Shown here: positions 47,142-56,570 of the stretch, one piece after another | How the letters are laid out: each line of letters begins with the position of its first letter | Position numbering within the stretch: position 1 is the first letter of the stretch | From: a virus | Virus record (IMG/VR): IMGVR_UViG_3300026097_000020 | Span: 1-64,000 of that record | Strand: one strand, 5' to 3' | DNA length: 64,000 nucleotides | The notes under the pieces: generated by a model | Told to the model about the DNA's origin: nothing | What the model saw: the letters and a program-made list of their open reading frames with translations, nothing else | Database searches by the model: none | Position numbers and translations under genes: made by a program

Positions 47142-47541
47142 TTGTTGTTACCCATTGACATTGTCTACTTTTCTAACTACTCAGGCAACACTAAAAAATT
47201 CGTAGAAAGATTAGAAGCAAATGAAGCTATTAGGATTCCTATTGATCGGGGTAGTAGTACTATTACCGTTGATCAGCCTTTTGTCCTTTTGGTGCCTACT
47301 TACGGCGGTGGCGAAGGAAGAGCAGCAATCCCCAGACAAGTACGATCTTTTTTAAACGTAAAAGAAAATCGTAATTTACTTAGGGGGGTTGTGGGTTTTG
47401 GTAATACAAACTTTGGTGAGCATTATTGCAAGGCCGCAGATTTAATTAGTGCAAAGACAGGTGTGCCAGTCATTGCCAGGGTAGAGGTATTTGGCACACA
47501 AGATGACGTAAACAAAATAAAAGAAAGGTTACAGCTGCTTT

Positions 47542-47558
<17 letters not shown>
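47142..47558 (+). CDS. nrdI: NrdI flavodoxin
   Basis: 138 residues from TTG 47142 or 47145, with AGGGAG upstream. The N-terminal [16 protein letters not shown] gives the FMN phosphate loop, and [14 protein letters not shown] and [12 protein letters not shown] are NrdI hallmarks. NrdI reduces or oxidises FMN to assemble the dimanganese-tyrosyl radical cofactor of NrdF. It starts an nrdI-nrdE-nrdF operon and overlaps nrdE by 17 nt. Confidence 0.88.
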
Positions 47559-50720
<3,162 letters not shown>

Positions 50721-50724
<4 letters not shown>

Positions 50725-50897
50725 TTATGGATGAAGAGAGGTTCGGCAAGTGGCTTCGCCAGGGCATTGAAGAGGGTTGGGTAACAGAACCTTTTTGCAA
50801 CACTCATGATATCGATCCTGGTATGGGTGAAGACGAACAGCAAGAGTGGGAAGATGGGGGAGATCCCTGTCAGCACGTAGTTAGAATAATGGTTTAA
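50721..50897 (+). CDS. Small Cys/His phage protein
   Basis: 58 residues, ATG overlapping the upstream stop. It contains RFGKWLRQGIEEGWVTEPF, CNTHD, an acidic stretch (GMGEDEQQEWEDGGD) and CQHVVRIMV. The CxxHD plus CxH arrangement is recurrent in small actinophage proteins and may bind a metal. Function unknown. Confidence 0.6.
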
Positions 50898-50904
50898 ATT
50901 TAAT

Positions 50905-50930
50905 GGAATGTAGCTCAGTTGGCAGAGCAG
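50905..50930 (+). pseudogene. 5' remnant of a tRNA gene
   Basis: A 7-nt acceptor-like strand, a complete D arm (AGCTC AGTTGGCA GAGC) and the following base look like the first 26 nt of a tRNA. The anticodon arm and 3' half are missing. The sequence passes directly into the promoter of the HNH gene. It is best read as a tRNA truncated by insertion of the HNH cassette. Confidence 0.6.
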
Positions 50931-50934
50931 AGTG

Positions 50935-50943
50935 TGTTATAAT
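50935..50943 (+). promoter_or_regulatory. Extended -10 promoter of the HNH gene, leaderless geometry
   Basis: TGT plus TATAAT (50938-50943), 6 nt before ATG 50950. It lies immediately after the tRNA remnant. Confidence 0.6.
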
Positions 50944-50949
50944 TAATAC

Positions 50950-51384
50950 ATGAAGTCTGAAAACATGGCAGAATACATGAAAGCCAGAAGGTTAAAGAGA
51001 AGGCAAGAGCTTCTTGTTTTGGCGGGTAGCAAGTGTAATATATGCAAAGCCACAGATAACCTAGAGTTTAATCACATAGATAGATCAACAAAGCTAATAA
51101 CCTTAAGCGGTAAAGGCTTAGATGGCAAATGGGATAAAATTCTTGAGGAGCTTGACAAGTGCGAGCTTTTGTGCAATAATTGTCACTTAGAAAAAACCAA
51201 AGAGCAGTATAAAAATAAAGAAATAAGACCTTGGAATGACAAAAAACATTTGCCATACTTGCACGGCACAACAAGGTCTTATGAAGAAATAGCTTGTAGG
51301 TGTAAAGATTGTAGATATGCTAAAAAATTATATAGAGACAAAGTTGTTGGCTATTCAGAAATAGTTAATAATAGTGGAGCGTAA
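50950..51384 (+). CDS. HNH endonuclease
   Basis: 144 residues. The HNH core is KCNICKATDNLEFNHIDR and ELLCNNCHLEKTK (about residues 28-80), with a zinc-binding Cys pair on each side. The C-terminal region has a further Cys cluster (CRCKDC). Such free-standing HNH genes in phages are often homing endonucleases near tRNAs. The 3' end overlaps the first 10 nt of tRNA-Asn, and the 5' side abuts a tRNA remnant. Confidence 0.85.
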   Translation: MKSENMAEYMKARRLKRRQELLVLAGSKCNICKATDNLEFNHIDRSTKLITLSGKGLDGKWDKILEELDKCELLCNNCHLEKTKEQYKNKEIRPWNDKKHLPYLHGTTRSYEEIACRCKDCRYAKKLYRDKVVGYSEIVNNSGA

Positions 51385-51446
51385 CTCAGCGGTAGAGTGG
51401 GATGCTGTTAACATCTTGGTCGCAAGTTCGAATCTTGCCGCTCCAG
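51375..51446 (+). tRNA. tRNA-Asn(GTT)
   Basis: Full cloverleaf: acceptor TGGAGCG/CGCTCCA, D stem ACTC/GAGT, anticodon stem GGATG/CATCT with loop CTGTTAA, T arm GCAAG TTCGAAT CTTGC, discriminator G. No encoded CCA. Its 5' end lies within the end of the HNH gene. Confidence 0.92.
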
Positions 51447-51447
51447 C

Positions 51448-51518
51448 GGGGATATAGTTTAATGGTAAAACGAGAGTCTTCCAAACTTTCGATGGGAGTT
51501 CGATTCTCCCTATCCCCT
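51448..51518 (+). tRNA. tRNA-Gly(TCC)
   Basis: Acceptor GGGGATA/TATCCCC, anticodon stem AGAGT/ACTTT with loop CTTCCAA, T arm GGGAG TTCGATT CTCCC, discriminator T. Reads GGA and GGG, frequent codons in this phage. Confidence 0.92.
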
Positions 51519-51519
51519 C

Positions 51520-51687
51520 TCGGATTAGCATTCTGAACAAATGCTATGAAGATTGTGTATCCGAAAGATTGTTCCAGCGGTAGAGAGAAGATGTTCAGAT
51601 CGATGAACTCTATGACTATGCGAGAACTAGGATATACAGCTAGTGGTAGGTAATCCGTAATCAAACGGCGATACACGACTGGCACAA
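51520..51687 (+). other. Structured non-coding segment between tRNAs
   Basis: No gene is readable. TCGGAT (51520-51525) pairs with ATCCGA (51559-51564), enclosing TAGCAT/ATGCTA (51526-51531 and 51541-51546). Farther on, GTTCA-GATCGA-TGAAC and two D-arm-like strings (CAGCGGTAGAGAG and CAGCTAGTGGTAGG) occur. It may hold decayed tRNAs or a small RNA. Confidence 0.45.
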
Positions 51688-51760
51688 GGCCCGTTAGCTT
51701 AGCGGTTAAAGCACCTGCCTGTCGAGCAGGGGATCGTCGGTTCAAATCCGATACGGGTCG
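51688..51760 (+). tRNA. tRNA-Asp(GTC)
   Basis: Acceptor GGCCCGT/ACGGGTC with one G-T pair, D stem GCTT/AAGC, anticodon stem CCTGC/GCAGG with loop CTGTCGA, T arm GTCGG TTCAAAT CCGAT, discriminator G. Confidence 0.92.
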
Positions 51761-51804
51761 CAAATTATTAAAAAATGTGATAGACTATACTTATGAGGGC
51801 AAAC

Positions 51805-51855
51805 ATGAAAAACACCAATGCACGCTTTAGCCTTTTCTTTTATTGGCGATATTAA
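51805..51855 (+). CDS. Possible 16-residue peptide before a tRNA
   Basis: ATG preceded by GAGGGC and a TATACT (51786-51791) encodes a short Phe/Tyr/Arg-rich peptide (RFSLFFYWRY at the end). A 14-nt perfect palindrome (51847-51860) overlaps its stop. It could be a leader peptide or chance; there is no other gene in this ~135-nt gap between tRNAs. Confidence 0.3.
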   Translation: MKNTNARFSLFFYWRY

Positions 51856-51897
51856 TATCGTAGAGCATTCGCTCATTTAAACAATAAAATTAAACAT

Positions 51898-51968
51898 GTA
51901 GCATTGGTGTAATGGTAGCACAAGAGCTTCCAAACCTCTTGGTGTGGGTTCGATTCCTACATGCCGCG
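51898..51968 (+). tRNA. tRNA, best read as Trp(CCA)
   Basis: Canonical numbering gives anticodon stem AGAGC/CCTCT (with a C-C mismatch at the loop) and loop TTCCAAA, anticodon CCA. The acceptor GTAGCAT/ATGCCGC has an A-C mismatch. T arm is GTGGG TTCGATT CCTAC, and CCA follows. A shift of one base would give TCC (Gly), so the identity is uncertain and the gene may be partly degenerate. Confidence 0.5.
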
Positions 51969-51972
51969 CCAC

Positions 51973-52049
51973 CCCACGGCTGCTGGGACAGAGACGGGAC
52001 TGTAAATCCTGTGCCGTTGGCTAGCGAGGTTCGATTCCTCGACGTGGGA
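51973..52049 (+). tRNA. tRNA-Tyr(GTA)
   Basis: Class II tRNA with acceptor CCCACGG/ACGTGGG (last pair mismatched), anticodon stem CGGGA/TCCTG with loop CTGTAAA, a long variable arm (GCC GTT GGC), T arm CGAGG TTCGATT CCTCG and discriminator A. Confidence 0.85.
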
Positions 52050-52053
52050 CAAC

Positions 52054-52082
52054 TTGACTGACAGACATTGATCGGCTATACT
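52054..52082 (+). promoter_or_regulatory. Consensus sigma70-type promoter for tRNA-Thr
   Basis: TTGACT (52054-52059), 17-nt spacer, TATACT (52077-52082). The predicted start at about 52089 is 2 nt from the mature tRNA-Thr 5' end. Confidence 0.75.
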
Positions 52083-52090
52083 TGTCTAGT

Positions 52091-52164
52091 GCCTCCTTAG
52101 CTCAGTTGGCCAGAGCACCGCTCTTGTAAAGCGGGGGTCGTCAGTTCGAATCTGACAGGGGGCC
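52091..52164 (+). tRNA. tRNA-Thr(TGT)
   Basis: Acceptor GCCTCCT/AGGGGGC, D stem GCTC/GAGC, anticodon stem CCGCT/AGCGG with loop CTTGTAA, T arm GTCAG TTCGAAT CTGAC. Reads ACA, common here. Confidence 0.92.
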
Positions 52165-52179
52165 CGAAGAAAGGAAGGC

Positions 52180-52422
52180 ATGGAAATAAATTTATTTAAT
52201 TACTACGGACTTGATTGGCTATCTATGCTTCTTGGCTTTTTGGGTATGTGGCTACTTGGCAAGCGGCATAAGGTAGGGTTTATCTTTACAGGCCTAGGTA
52301 TGATTTCTGCTCTTATCGTTGCCCTATTGGCAAGTCAGTATGGGTTCATGGTGGCCAACTTTATTATGATTATTCTTTCAGCAAGAAACTATATACTGTG
52401 GAAGGTTGAAGAAAACATATAA
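52180..52422 (+). CDS. Small membrane protein, PnuC-like fragment
   Basis: 80 residues with AAAGGAAGG upstream. Three hydrophobic helices are visible (WLSMLLGFLGMWLLG, GFIFTGLGMISALIVALL, VANFIMIILSARNYILW). The final FIMIILSARNY..W resembles the C-terminal part of PnuC-type nicotinamide riboside transporters and of YgjV-like proteins. It is too short for a complete transporter, so a small membrane protein of unknown role is the safer call. It sits wholly between two tRNAs and its stop touches tRNA-Arg. Confidence 0.7.
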   Translation: MEINLFNYYGLDWLSMLLGFLGMWLLGKRHKVGFIFTGLGMISALIVALLASQYGFMVANFIMIILSARNYILWKVEENI

Positions 52423-52494
52423 GCCTCTGTAGCTCAGCGGAAGAGCAAAAGGTTTCTACCCTTTGTGTCGCAGGTTCGATTCCTGTCAGAGGCT
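52423..52494 (+). tRNA. tRNA-Arg(TCT)
   Basis: Acceptor GCCTCTG/CAGAGGC, D stem GCTC/GAGC, anticodon stem AAAGG/CCTTT with loop TTTCTAC, T arm GCAGG TTCGATT CCTGT, then CCA after one T. Reads AGA, heavily used by this phage. Confidence 0.9.
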
Positions 52495-52498
52495 CCAC

Positions 52499-52527
52499 TT
52501 GACAACTTTTATTGTAAAGGGTAAACT
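52499..52527 (+). promoter_or_regulatory. Promoter for tRNA-Ile and downstream gene
   Basis: TTGACA (52499-52504), 17-nt spacer, TAAACT (52522-52527). Start near 52534 leaves ~30 nt before the tRNA. Confidence 0.65.
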
Positions 52528-52564
52528 GTTTATGTACCAATTAATATTTAACTAGTGGGGACTG

Positions 52565-52637
52565 CCCCCATTAGCTCATTGGTTAGAGCAGCACTCTTAT
52601 AAAGTGTTGGCAACGGGTTCAATTCCCGTATGGGGGA
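52565..52637 (+). tRNA. tRNA-Ile(TAT)
   Basis: Acceptor CCCCCAT/ATGGGGG, anticodon stem GCACT/AGTGT with loop CTTATAA, T arm ACGGG TTCAATT CCCGT, discriminator A. Direct TAT anticodon for AUA, rare in high-GC hosts. Confidence 0.92.
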
Positions 52638-52650
52638 CAAAAGGAGAAAA

Positions 52651-53148
52651 ATGAAAACAGCATGTCTAATTGATCTTGCAAACAAAAATATCACAATTGA
52701 GGGTGAACACGAAGCAAAACGTTTAATTATTGATTTTATTGTTGTTGGTGAAGAGGGCGAGAAGTATGATTTTAAACAAGTTAATTTTGGATATCAGCTT
52801 CAAAAAAACAATGACGAAATTGTAGAAGAATCTTGGCCAATTCCCGGTATCAAGTTTGGAAAACTTGCTCCAGGTATTATAACTAGTGCAGATATCAAGC
52901 TAGAGGTTGATACAGATTATAAGCTGCTTGTGTGGTATACCCGTGATATTTATCGTCATAGTGATATTAAAATATTTAACAGCGGTCGGCCCTATAAGGC
53001 TTATGACTCTATGATTTGGAACGAAGAAGCTGAAGAATGGGACATGCTTAAGCCATACCCCGAGGGTTCCACAGAGCCAATGATTTGGAATGAAGACAAG
53101 CTAGAGTGGGAAGTTTTTAATTTTGGAGAGGATAGCAATGAAGATTGA
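52651..53148 (+). CDS. Hypothetical protein with C-terminal WNE repeats
   Basis: 165 residues with AAGGAG. An Ig-like or beta-barrel N-terminal part (YDFKQVNFGYQLQKNNDEIV) is followed by two near-repeats MIWNEEAEEWDMLKPYP and MIWNEDKLEWEVF. A start upstream at 52630 would lie inside the tRNA and is rejected. It overlaps thyX by 11 nt. Function unknown; the repeat end resembles phage fibre or surface proteins. Confidence 0.6.
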   Translation: MKTACLIDLANKNITIEGEHEAKRLIIDFIVVGEEGEKYDFKQVNFGYQLQKNNDEIVEESWPIPGIKFGKLAPGIITSADIKLEVDTDYKLLVWYTRDIYRHSDIKIFNSGRPYKAYDSMIWNEEAEEWDMLKPYPEGSTEPMIWNEDKLEWEVFNFGEDSNED

Positions 53149-53833
53149 TGTATTAGACAAGGGTTATGTTAGATTAGTCGATTGGATGGGCGAAGATCTG
53201 TCCGTAGTAAATGCAGCAAGGGTATCTTATGATAAAGAAATATCGGTAATGTCAGATCGTGACATTAAACTACTTAATTTCTTAATTAGGGAGAAGCATA
53301 CCTCTCCTTTTAGACATGCAGCTATGACCTTTGAAGTTTATGCCCCGCTTGTTGTGGCACGGCAATGGTGGAAGTATGCGGTCTCATCTACACATGTTGA
53401 TGACCAGAATGGATGGAATGAATCTTCTCGTAGATATATTACAGAAGATGAGGAGTTTTACATTCCTACCGCCACACAGTGGCGTAGCAAGCCAGAGAAC
53501 AGCAAGCAGGGCAGTGGCGAACCAATCAATGCAGAGGACGGACAAGAATACACAGACTATTTAATCAGTCATATTCAAAATGGTGAGAAGCTGTATCAGA
53601 AGGCTATGTCCGAGGGCATTGCTCCAGAGCTTGCTAGACTATTCCTGCCAGCATATTCAATGTATGTTCGTTGGCGTTGGACTACCTCTTTGCAGGGGGT
53701 GATGACATTCTTAGAACAACGTCTACCACATGACGCACAATCAGAGATTAGAGAATATGCTGACGCTGTTCTTAATCTATCTAAGGATATTTTCCCAGCA
53801 ACATTTAATAGTTATCTTAATCTAGATAGCTAA
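53138..53833 (+). CDS. thyX: Flavin-dependent thymidylate synthase
   Basis: 231 residues from ATG 53138. AARVSYDKEIS, NFLIREKHTSPFRHAAMTFE and YSMYVRWRWTTSLQGVMTFL are ThyX signature parts. The usual RHRxxS core is altered (RQWWKYAVSSTHVDD, then ESSRRY), a form seen from memory in some phage ThyX. The enzyme methylates dUMP to dTMP with FAD, folate and NADPH. It links with the RNR and deaminase genes for DNA precursor supply. Confidence 0.88.
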   Translation: MKIDVLDKGYVRLVDWMGEDLSVVNAARVSYDKEISVMSDRDIKLLNFLIREKHTSPFRHAAMTFEVYAPLVVARQWWKYAVSSTHVDDQNGWNESSRRYITEDEEFYIPTATQWRSKPENSKQGSGEPINAEDGQEYTDYLISHIQNGEKLYQKAMSEGIAPELARLFLPAYSMYVRWRWTTSLQGVMTFLEQRLPHDAQSEIREYADAVLNLSKDIFPATFNSYLNLDS

Positions 53834-53840
53834 ACACATG

Positions 53841-53846
53841 TATAAT
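53841..53846 (+). promoter_or_regulatory. -10 element before nrdH operon
   Basis: TATAAT preceded by TG with no spacer base. Start near 53853 gives a short leader with AAGGAGAG before ATG 53869. Confidence 0.45.
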
Positions 53847-53868
53847 AGATAAATATTAAGGAGAGATT

Positions 53869-53988
53869 ATGTTTTATTTTTGGCACGGACTAGCTATTGT
53901 GCTGTTGTCTGTATCATCATTCGGAATTGGGTACACCCTCGCAAAAGACGGGGTAAAGAATATTTTAACTAAAAAGGAGAACCAATGA
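53869..53988 (+). CDS. 39-residue single-pass membrane protein
   Basis: AAGGAGAG upstream. The hydrophobic helix (GLAIVLLSVSSFGIGYTLA) is followed by a Lys-rich tail. The stop overlaps the nrdH start (ATGA), showing coupling. Its role is unknown; small membrane proteins are common in such operons. Confidence 0.65.
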   Translation: MFYFWHGLAIVLLSVSSFGIGYTLAKDGVKNILTKKENQ

Positions 53989-54209
53989 CTACTGTTTATA
54001 CCAAAGACAACTGTGTCCAATGTGAAATGACTAAAAGACTTATGGATAAGATCGGGGTAGAGTATGAAACAATTAATATTTCTGAAAACCCCGCAGAATT
54101 AGACAAGCTTATTGAAATGGGATATCGTGCAGCTCCAGTAGTTGTTGCCTCAGACGGTACTTCCTTCGCTGGCTTCCAGCCTGAAAAGATTACAGCTTTA
54201 GCTGCTTAG
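53985..54209 (+). CDS. nrdH: NrdH glutaredoxin-like redoxin
   Basis: 74 residues, thioredoxin fold. Active site CVQC at 11-14 and the NrdH-type end VVASDGTSFAGFQPEKI. NrdH reduces the C-terminal disulfide of NrdE and takes electrons from thioredoxin reductase. It is about 3 kb downstream of nrdIEF, separated by the tRNAs and thyX. It overlaps the convergent minus-strand gene by 12 nt. Confidence 0.88.
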   Translation: MTTVYTKDNCVQCEMTKRLMDKIGVEYETINISENPAELDKLIEMGYRAAPVVVASDGTSFAGFQPEKITALAA

Positions 54210-54659
54210 ATCTGCTTCGTAGTTTCCCGCAATGTGAAAGTTGTCTGCGGCAACTAGAGTAAAAGGAACCTTGTCTGTAAAAGGAACCTGTCTGCCGTTA
54301 GAGGCGGTGCTGAGCAGAGTAACTATATCTGACCCAGCATTTACGTGACCAAGAAGTGCGTACTCGTCTCCTGTAGAAATATCATGTACACAGCCATCAG
54401 AAAATAGGTAGTTTGATTTTGCGGGGTAGGGAAGCTTTACATAATACTGACCAGTACCAAATGTTAATATATTGTCAAAGTCTATATCAATAGCAAAATG
54501 AATAAAGCTGTCAAACTTTTTCCATCTACCGGAAAATAAAGGATCTCCATCGAACGTAGGCTGAACAGCACCAGCACCAGTAGTTCCACCTTCGATTATC
54601 CAGGTGCTAGCCTCACTGCTTCCAGAAGATCCAATTGCTGGATGTGTAAACCTAGCCAT
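54198..54659 (-). CDS. Beta-rich hypothetical protein, possible virion decoration
   Basis: 153 residues on the minus strand. Gly/Ser-rich N-terminus (HPAIGSSGSSEASTW), then strands with FDNILTFGTGQYYVKLPYP and FTDKVPFTLVAADNFHIAG. A start codon overlaps the upstream gene's stop (TAATG). The pattern resembles phage structural or fibre-head proteins. It lies far from the head genes. No domain is named. Confidence 0.6.
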   Translation of the reverse strand: MARFTHPAIGSSGSSEASTWIIEGGTTGAGAVQPTFDGDPLFSGRWKKFDSFIHFAIDIDFDNILTFGTGQYYVKLPYPAKSNYLFSDGCVHDISTGDEYALLGHVNAGSDIVTLLSTASNGRQVPFTDKVPFTLVAADNFHIAGNYEADLSS

Positions 54660-54937
54660 TAATCTTGAGACTCCAAGTTAATATGAATAATTGCTGCTTT
54701 GCTGTCTGCATTATCTGCAATAAGGTACAGGGAATCTCTTGGCGGTAGCTCAAAAGAAATAGCGTGATTCGGCATAATCTTGTACCCATAATTAGTAGTA
54801 GAAACACCTTCTCCGCCTACGTAAATATTGCCAGAGGTTTCTACATTCTGAATGGTAATATCCATACCAGAGTGATTTCCATTGGGGGTAATTCTTTTTG
54901 CAACTGCCCCGATCAGCTCAATTCTGTGTGCTGTCAT
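54659..54937 (-). CDS. Small beta-sandwich hypothetical protein
   Basis: 92 residues on the minus strand. MTAHRIELIGAVAKRITPN then ITIQNVETSGNIYVGG and PPRDSLYLIADNADS form a likely eight-strand sandwich as in small capsid-decoration proteins. The first gene of a two-gene minus operon, with an extended -10 placed 6 nt before its ATG. Function inferred weakly. Confidence 0.6.
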   Translation of the reverse strand: MTAHRIELIGAVAKRITPNGNHSGMDITIQNVETSGNIYVGGEGVSTTNYGYKIMPNHAISFELPPRDSLYLIADNADSKAAIIHINLESQD

Positions 54938-54943
54938 AATACT

Positions 54944-54952
54944 ATTTTATCA
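54944..54952 (-). promoter_or_regulatory. Extended -10 promoter, minus strand, leaderless geometry
   Basis: On the minus strand, TGA plus TAAAAT, then 6 nt to the ATG whose first base is 54937. It lies back to back with the plus-strand promoter at 54957-54965. Confidence 0.6.
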
Positions 54953-54956
54953 CACA

Positions 54957-54965
54957 TGCTATAAT
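54957..54965 (+). promoter_or_regulatory. Extended -10 promoter of the lysis operon
   Basis: TGC plus TATAAT (54960-54965). The start predicted at 54972 coincides with the second of two tandem ATG codons. Confidence 0.6.
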
Positions 54966-54968
54966 AAT

Positions 54969-55040
54969 ATGATGAACTATTTACGATGGTTTATACAAGA
55001 GTTTAAAAGAGCATTTAGGAGGCATCTTGAAGATTTATAA
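54969..55040 (+). CDS. 23-residue leader peptide overlapping the endolysin start
   Basis: From tandem ATGs (54969, 54972) a basic amphipathic peptide (WFIQEFKRAFRRHL) is encoded, stopping 14 nt inside the endolysin gene. The endolysin's AGGAGG lies within this frame, so translation of the leader may control access to the ribosome binding site. It may be an untranslated leader instead. Confidence 0.4.
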   Translation: MMNYLRWFIQEFKRAFRRHLEDL

Positions 55041-55776
55041 TCCCGCACCAGGTAGACCAATAACAAGTCCTTATGGTCCCAGGAGACACCCCATCACAGG
55101 TGAGCGAGGTAAAATGCATCACGGCATTGATTACGGTGGCACCTTCAATGTACTAGCCGCACAAGATGGTATCGTTGTACACATTGGATGGAGTCGAAAC
55201 GGTGGAGGGCATGTCGTAATTATTAAACATGCTAACGATCTTTACACGGTATATTATCATGGAGCACATAGAACTCCCCTCAAAAAGAAAGATCGGGTTC
55301 GAGCTGGAGATTTTATCTATCGTTCGGGCTCAACCGGAGCCACCACGGGACCCCATCTCCACTTTGAAACCCGAGTCAGAAGGGGGTGGGGAGCCACAAG
55401 AGATCCAGAAATTTACCTAACAGGATCTATTCCAGACGTTGAAGAAGAAAACAATAACGGATACAAGGTATCTATTAGAGTCGATGGAAGAATCGGTCGT
55501 AATACCTGGAAGGCCTGGCAGACAGCACTTAAAGCTAATTGGAATTATCGTGGAATCCTCGACGGCAAACCAGGCAAAATGACCTGGACAGCAGTACAAG
55601 AGTCCACTGGAGATCACTACACAGGAAAGATTGATGGCATTCCAGGACCGCTTACTCGCAAGGCTGTACAGCTAAGGCTAAAAGATCTTGGAGAGTACAG
55701 AATGGCTATCGATGGAATTTGGGGTAGGGGAACTATTAGTGCCCTACAAAGAGCATTGAACAAGGGGACGTACTAA
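55027..55776 (+). CDS. Endolysin: M23 endopeptidase with two peptidoglycan-binding modules
   Basis: 249 residues from a TTG start with AGGAGG 4 nt upstream. The M23/LytM zinc site is visible: MHHGIDYG (His32, Asp35) and GPHLHFE (His110, His112), with His79 in YYHGA. Two C-terminal PG_binding_1-type repeats follow (GILDGKPGKMTWTAVQ; GKIDGIPGPLTRKAVQ and a third turn MAIDGIWGRGTISALQ). It cleaves cross-bridge or stem peptides in the host wall. There is no signal peptide, so holin-dependent release is expected; membrane-protein genes follow. Confidence 0.9.
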   Translation: MKIYNPAPGRPITSPYGPRRHPITGERGKMHHGIDYGGTFNVLAAQDGIVVHIGWSRNGGGHVVIIKHANDLYTVYYHGAHRTPLKKKDRVRAGDFIYRSGSTGATTGPHLHFETRVRRGWGATRDPEIYLTGSIPDVEEENNNGYKVSIRVDGRIGRNTWKAWQTALKANWNYRGILDGKPGKMTWTAVQESTGDHYTGKIDGIPGPLTRKAVQLRLKDLGEYRMAIDGIWGRGTISALQRALNKGTY

Positions 55777-56186
55777 TGTTGTCTAGCCTGTTTGTTGCAC
55801 TTACAAGAGCTATGGAGCGTAAACAAAAGAAACAAGACTTTAGGCAAAAACGTAAGGATCACGAAGAAGAGGTTTTGGCTACTGGCCCTTCTTGGAAGCA
55901 TCGGCGTAGACTGATTCACATTGCATTTGTAATGGGTGTTTCTATGATTTTGTTTGGTGCTGCCACGGTGTTGATGGAAAGTACTATTGGTGTAGAGATG
56001 ATAATTGGCGGGGTAGCCCTAATATCAATTATCATCACCGCCTACACTACCTCTGCTACATATGAAGATGTTCGCTTATGGAACGACACACCTCGTGTAA
56101 GATTCGGAGAAGGCAATCCTAATCAACAAAAAGATCAAAAAAATATGCACACAGAGTTTGACACAGACAATCCTGATGGGCTATAA
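55776..56186 (+). CDS. Two-helix membrane protein of the lysis operon
   Basis: 136 residues, start overlapping the endolysin stop. A basic N-terminus (RKQKKQDFRQKRKDHEE) precedes two hydrophobic helices (IAFVMGVSMILFGAATVLM and MIIGGVALISIIITAYTT) and a hydrophilic tail. It could be a second holin, a pinholin regulator or a lysis accessory. The stop codon overlaps the next -10. Confidence 0.6.
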   Translation: MLSSLFVALTRAMERKQKKQDFRQKRKDHEEEVLATGPSWKHRRRLIHIAFVMGVSMILFGAATVLMESTIGVEMIIGGVALISIIITAYTTSATYEDVRLWNDTPRVRFGEGNPNQQKDQKNMHTEFDTDNPDGL

Positions 56187-56187
56187 T
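56182..56187 (+). promoter_or_regulatory. -10 element before the holin gene
   Basis: TATAAT with no TGN. Start near 56194 leaves a short leader carrying AAAGGA before ATG 56219. Confidence 0.4.
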
Positions 56188-56218
56188 TAATAAGTCATAA
56201 CGAAAGGACATAAAACAT

Positions 56219-56557
56219 ATGATCATGACAAGTAACTTCTGGAAGTCAACAATTGAGGTTGCAATTAAAGCTGCGGCTGCTGCTGCTCTTGGTGTAATTG
56301 GTACTGATCAATTCATTACCGCCATGAGTGTGGACTGGTTGCAGGTAGGTGGCGTTGCTTTGCTTGCCGCTATCGTTTCTATCCTTACCGCTATTGTTGC
56401 ACCCAATCCAGACATTAGGGCAGCTCGTCGAGAAGCAGCACAGAAAGCTGCTCGACAGGCCGAGGAAGCAAGATTGGCCGAAGAAAAGGCTGCTGCTAAG
56501 GCAGAAGCCGCTAAGGTTGCTCCCAAGCGAACTCGTAAGGCTGCTCCAAAGAAATAA
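56219..56557 (+). CDS. Holin (r1t-like)
   Basis: 112 residues. Two hydrophobic helices (AIKAAAAAALGVIGTDQF and VGGVALLAAIVSILTAIVAP) joined by MSVDWLQ give the phage r1t/LL-H holin pattern, followed by a long Lys/Ala/Glu tail. Holins open the membrane at a set time to free the endolysin. Placed right after the endolysin and the second membrane protein. Confidence 0.78.
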   Translation: MIMTSNFWKSTIEVAIKAAAAAALGVIGTDQFITAMSVDWLQVGGVALLAAIVSILTAIVAPNPDIRAARREAAQKAARQAEEARLAEEKAAAKAEAAKVAPKRTRKAAPKK

Positions 56558-56559
56558 GT

Positions 56560-56565
56560 TATAAT
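56560..56565 (+). promoter_or_regulatory. -10 element, near-leaderless geometry
   Basis: TATAAT 5 nt before ATG 56571, no TGN extension. Same spacing class as the other leaderless promoters. Confidence 0.4.
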
Positions 56566-56570
56566 TAAAC

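Noticed and set aside
47137-47142. TATAAT at the nrdI start as a promoter
   Set aside because: It overlaps the TTG start codon itself, has no -35 or TGN, and an AGGGAG ribosome binding site lies upstream, so initiation here would cut the gene. It is probably chance.
52630-52650. Upstream ATG for the gene at 52651
   Set aside because: It lies in the 3' end of tRNA-Ile; the AAGGAG site serves ATG 52651.
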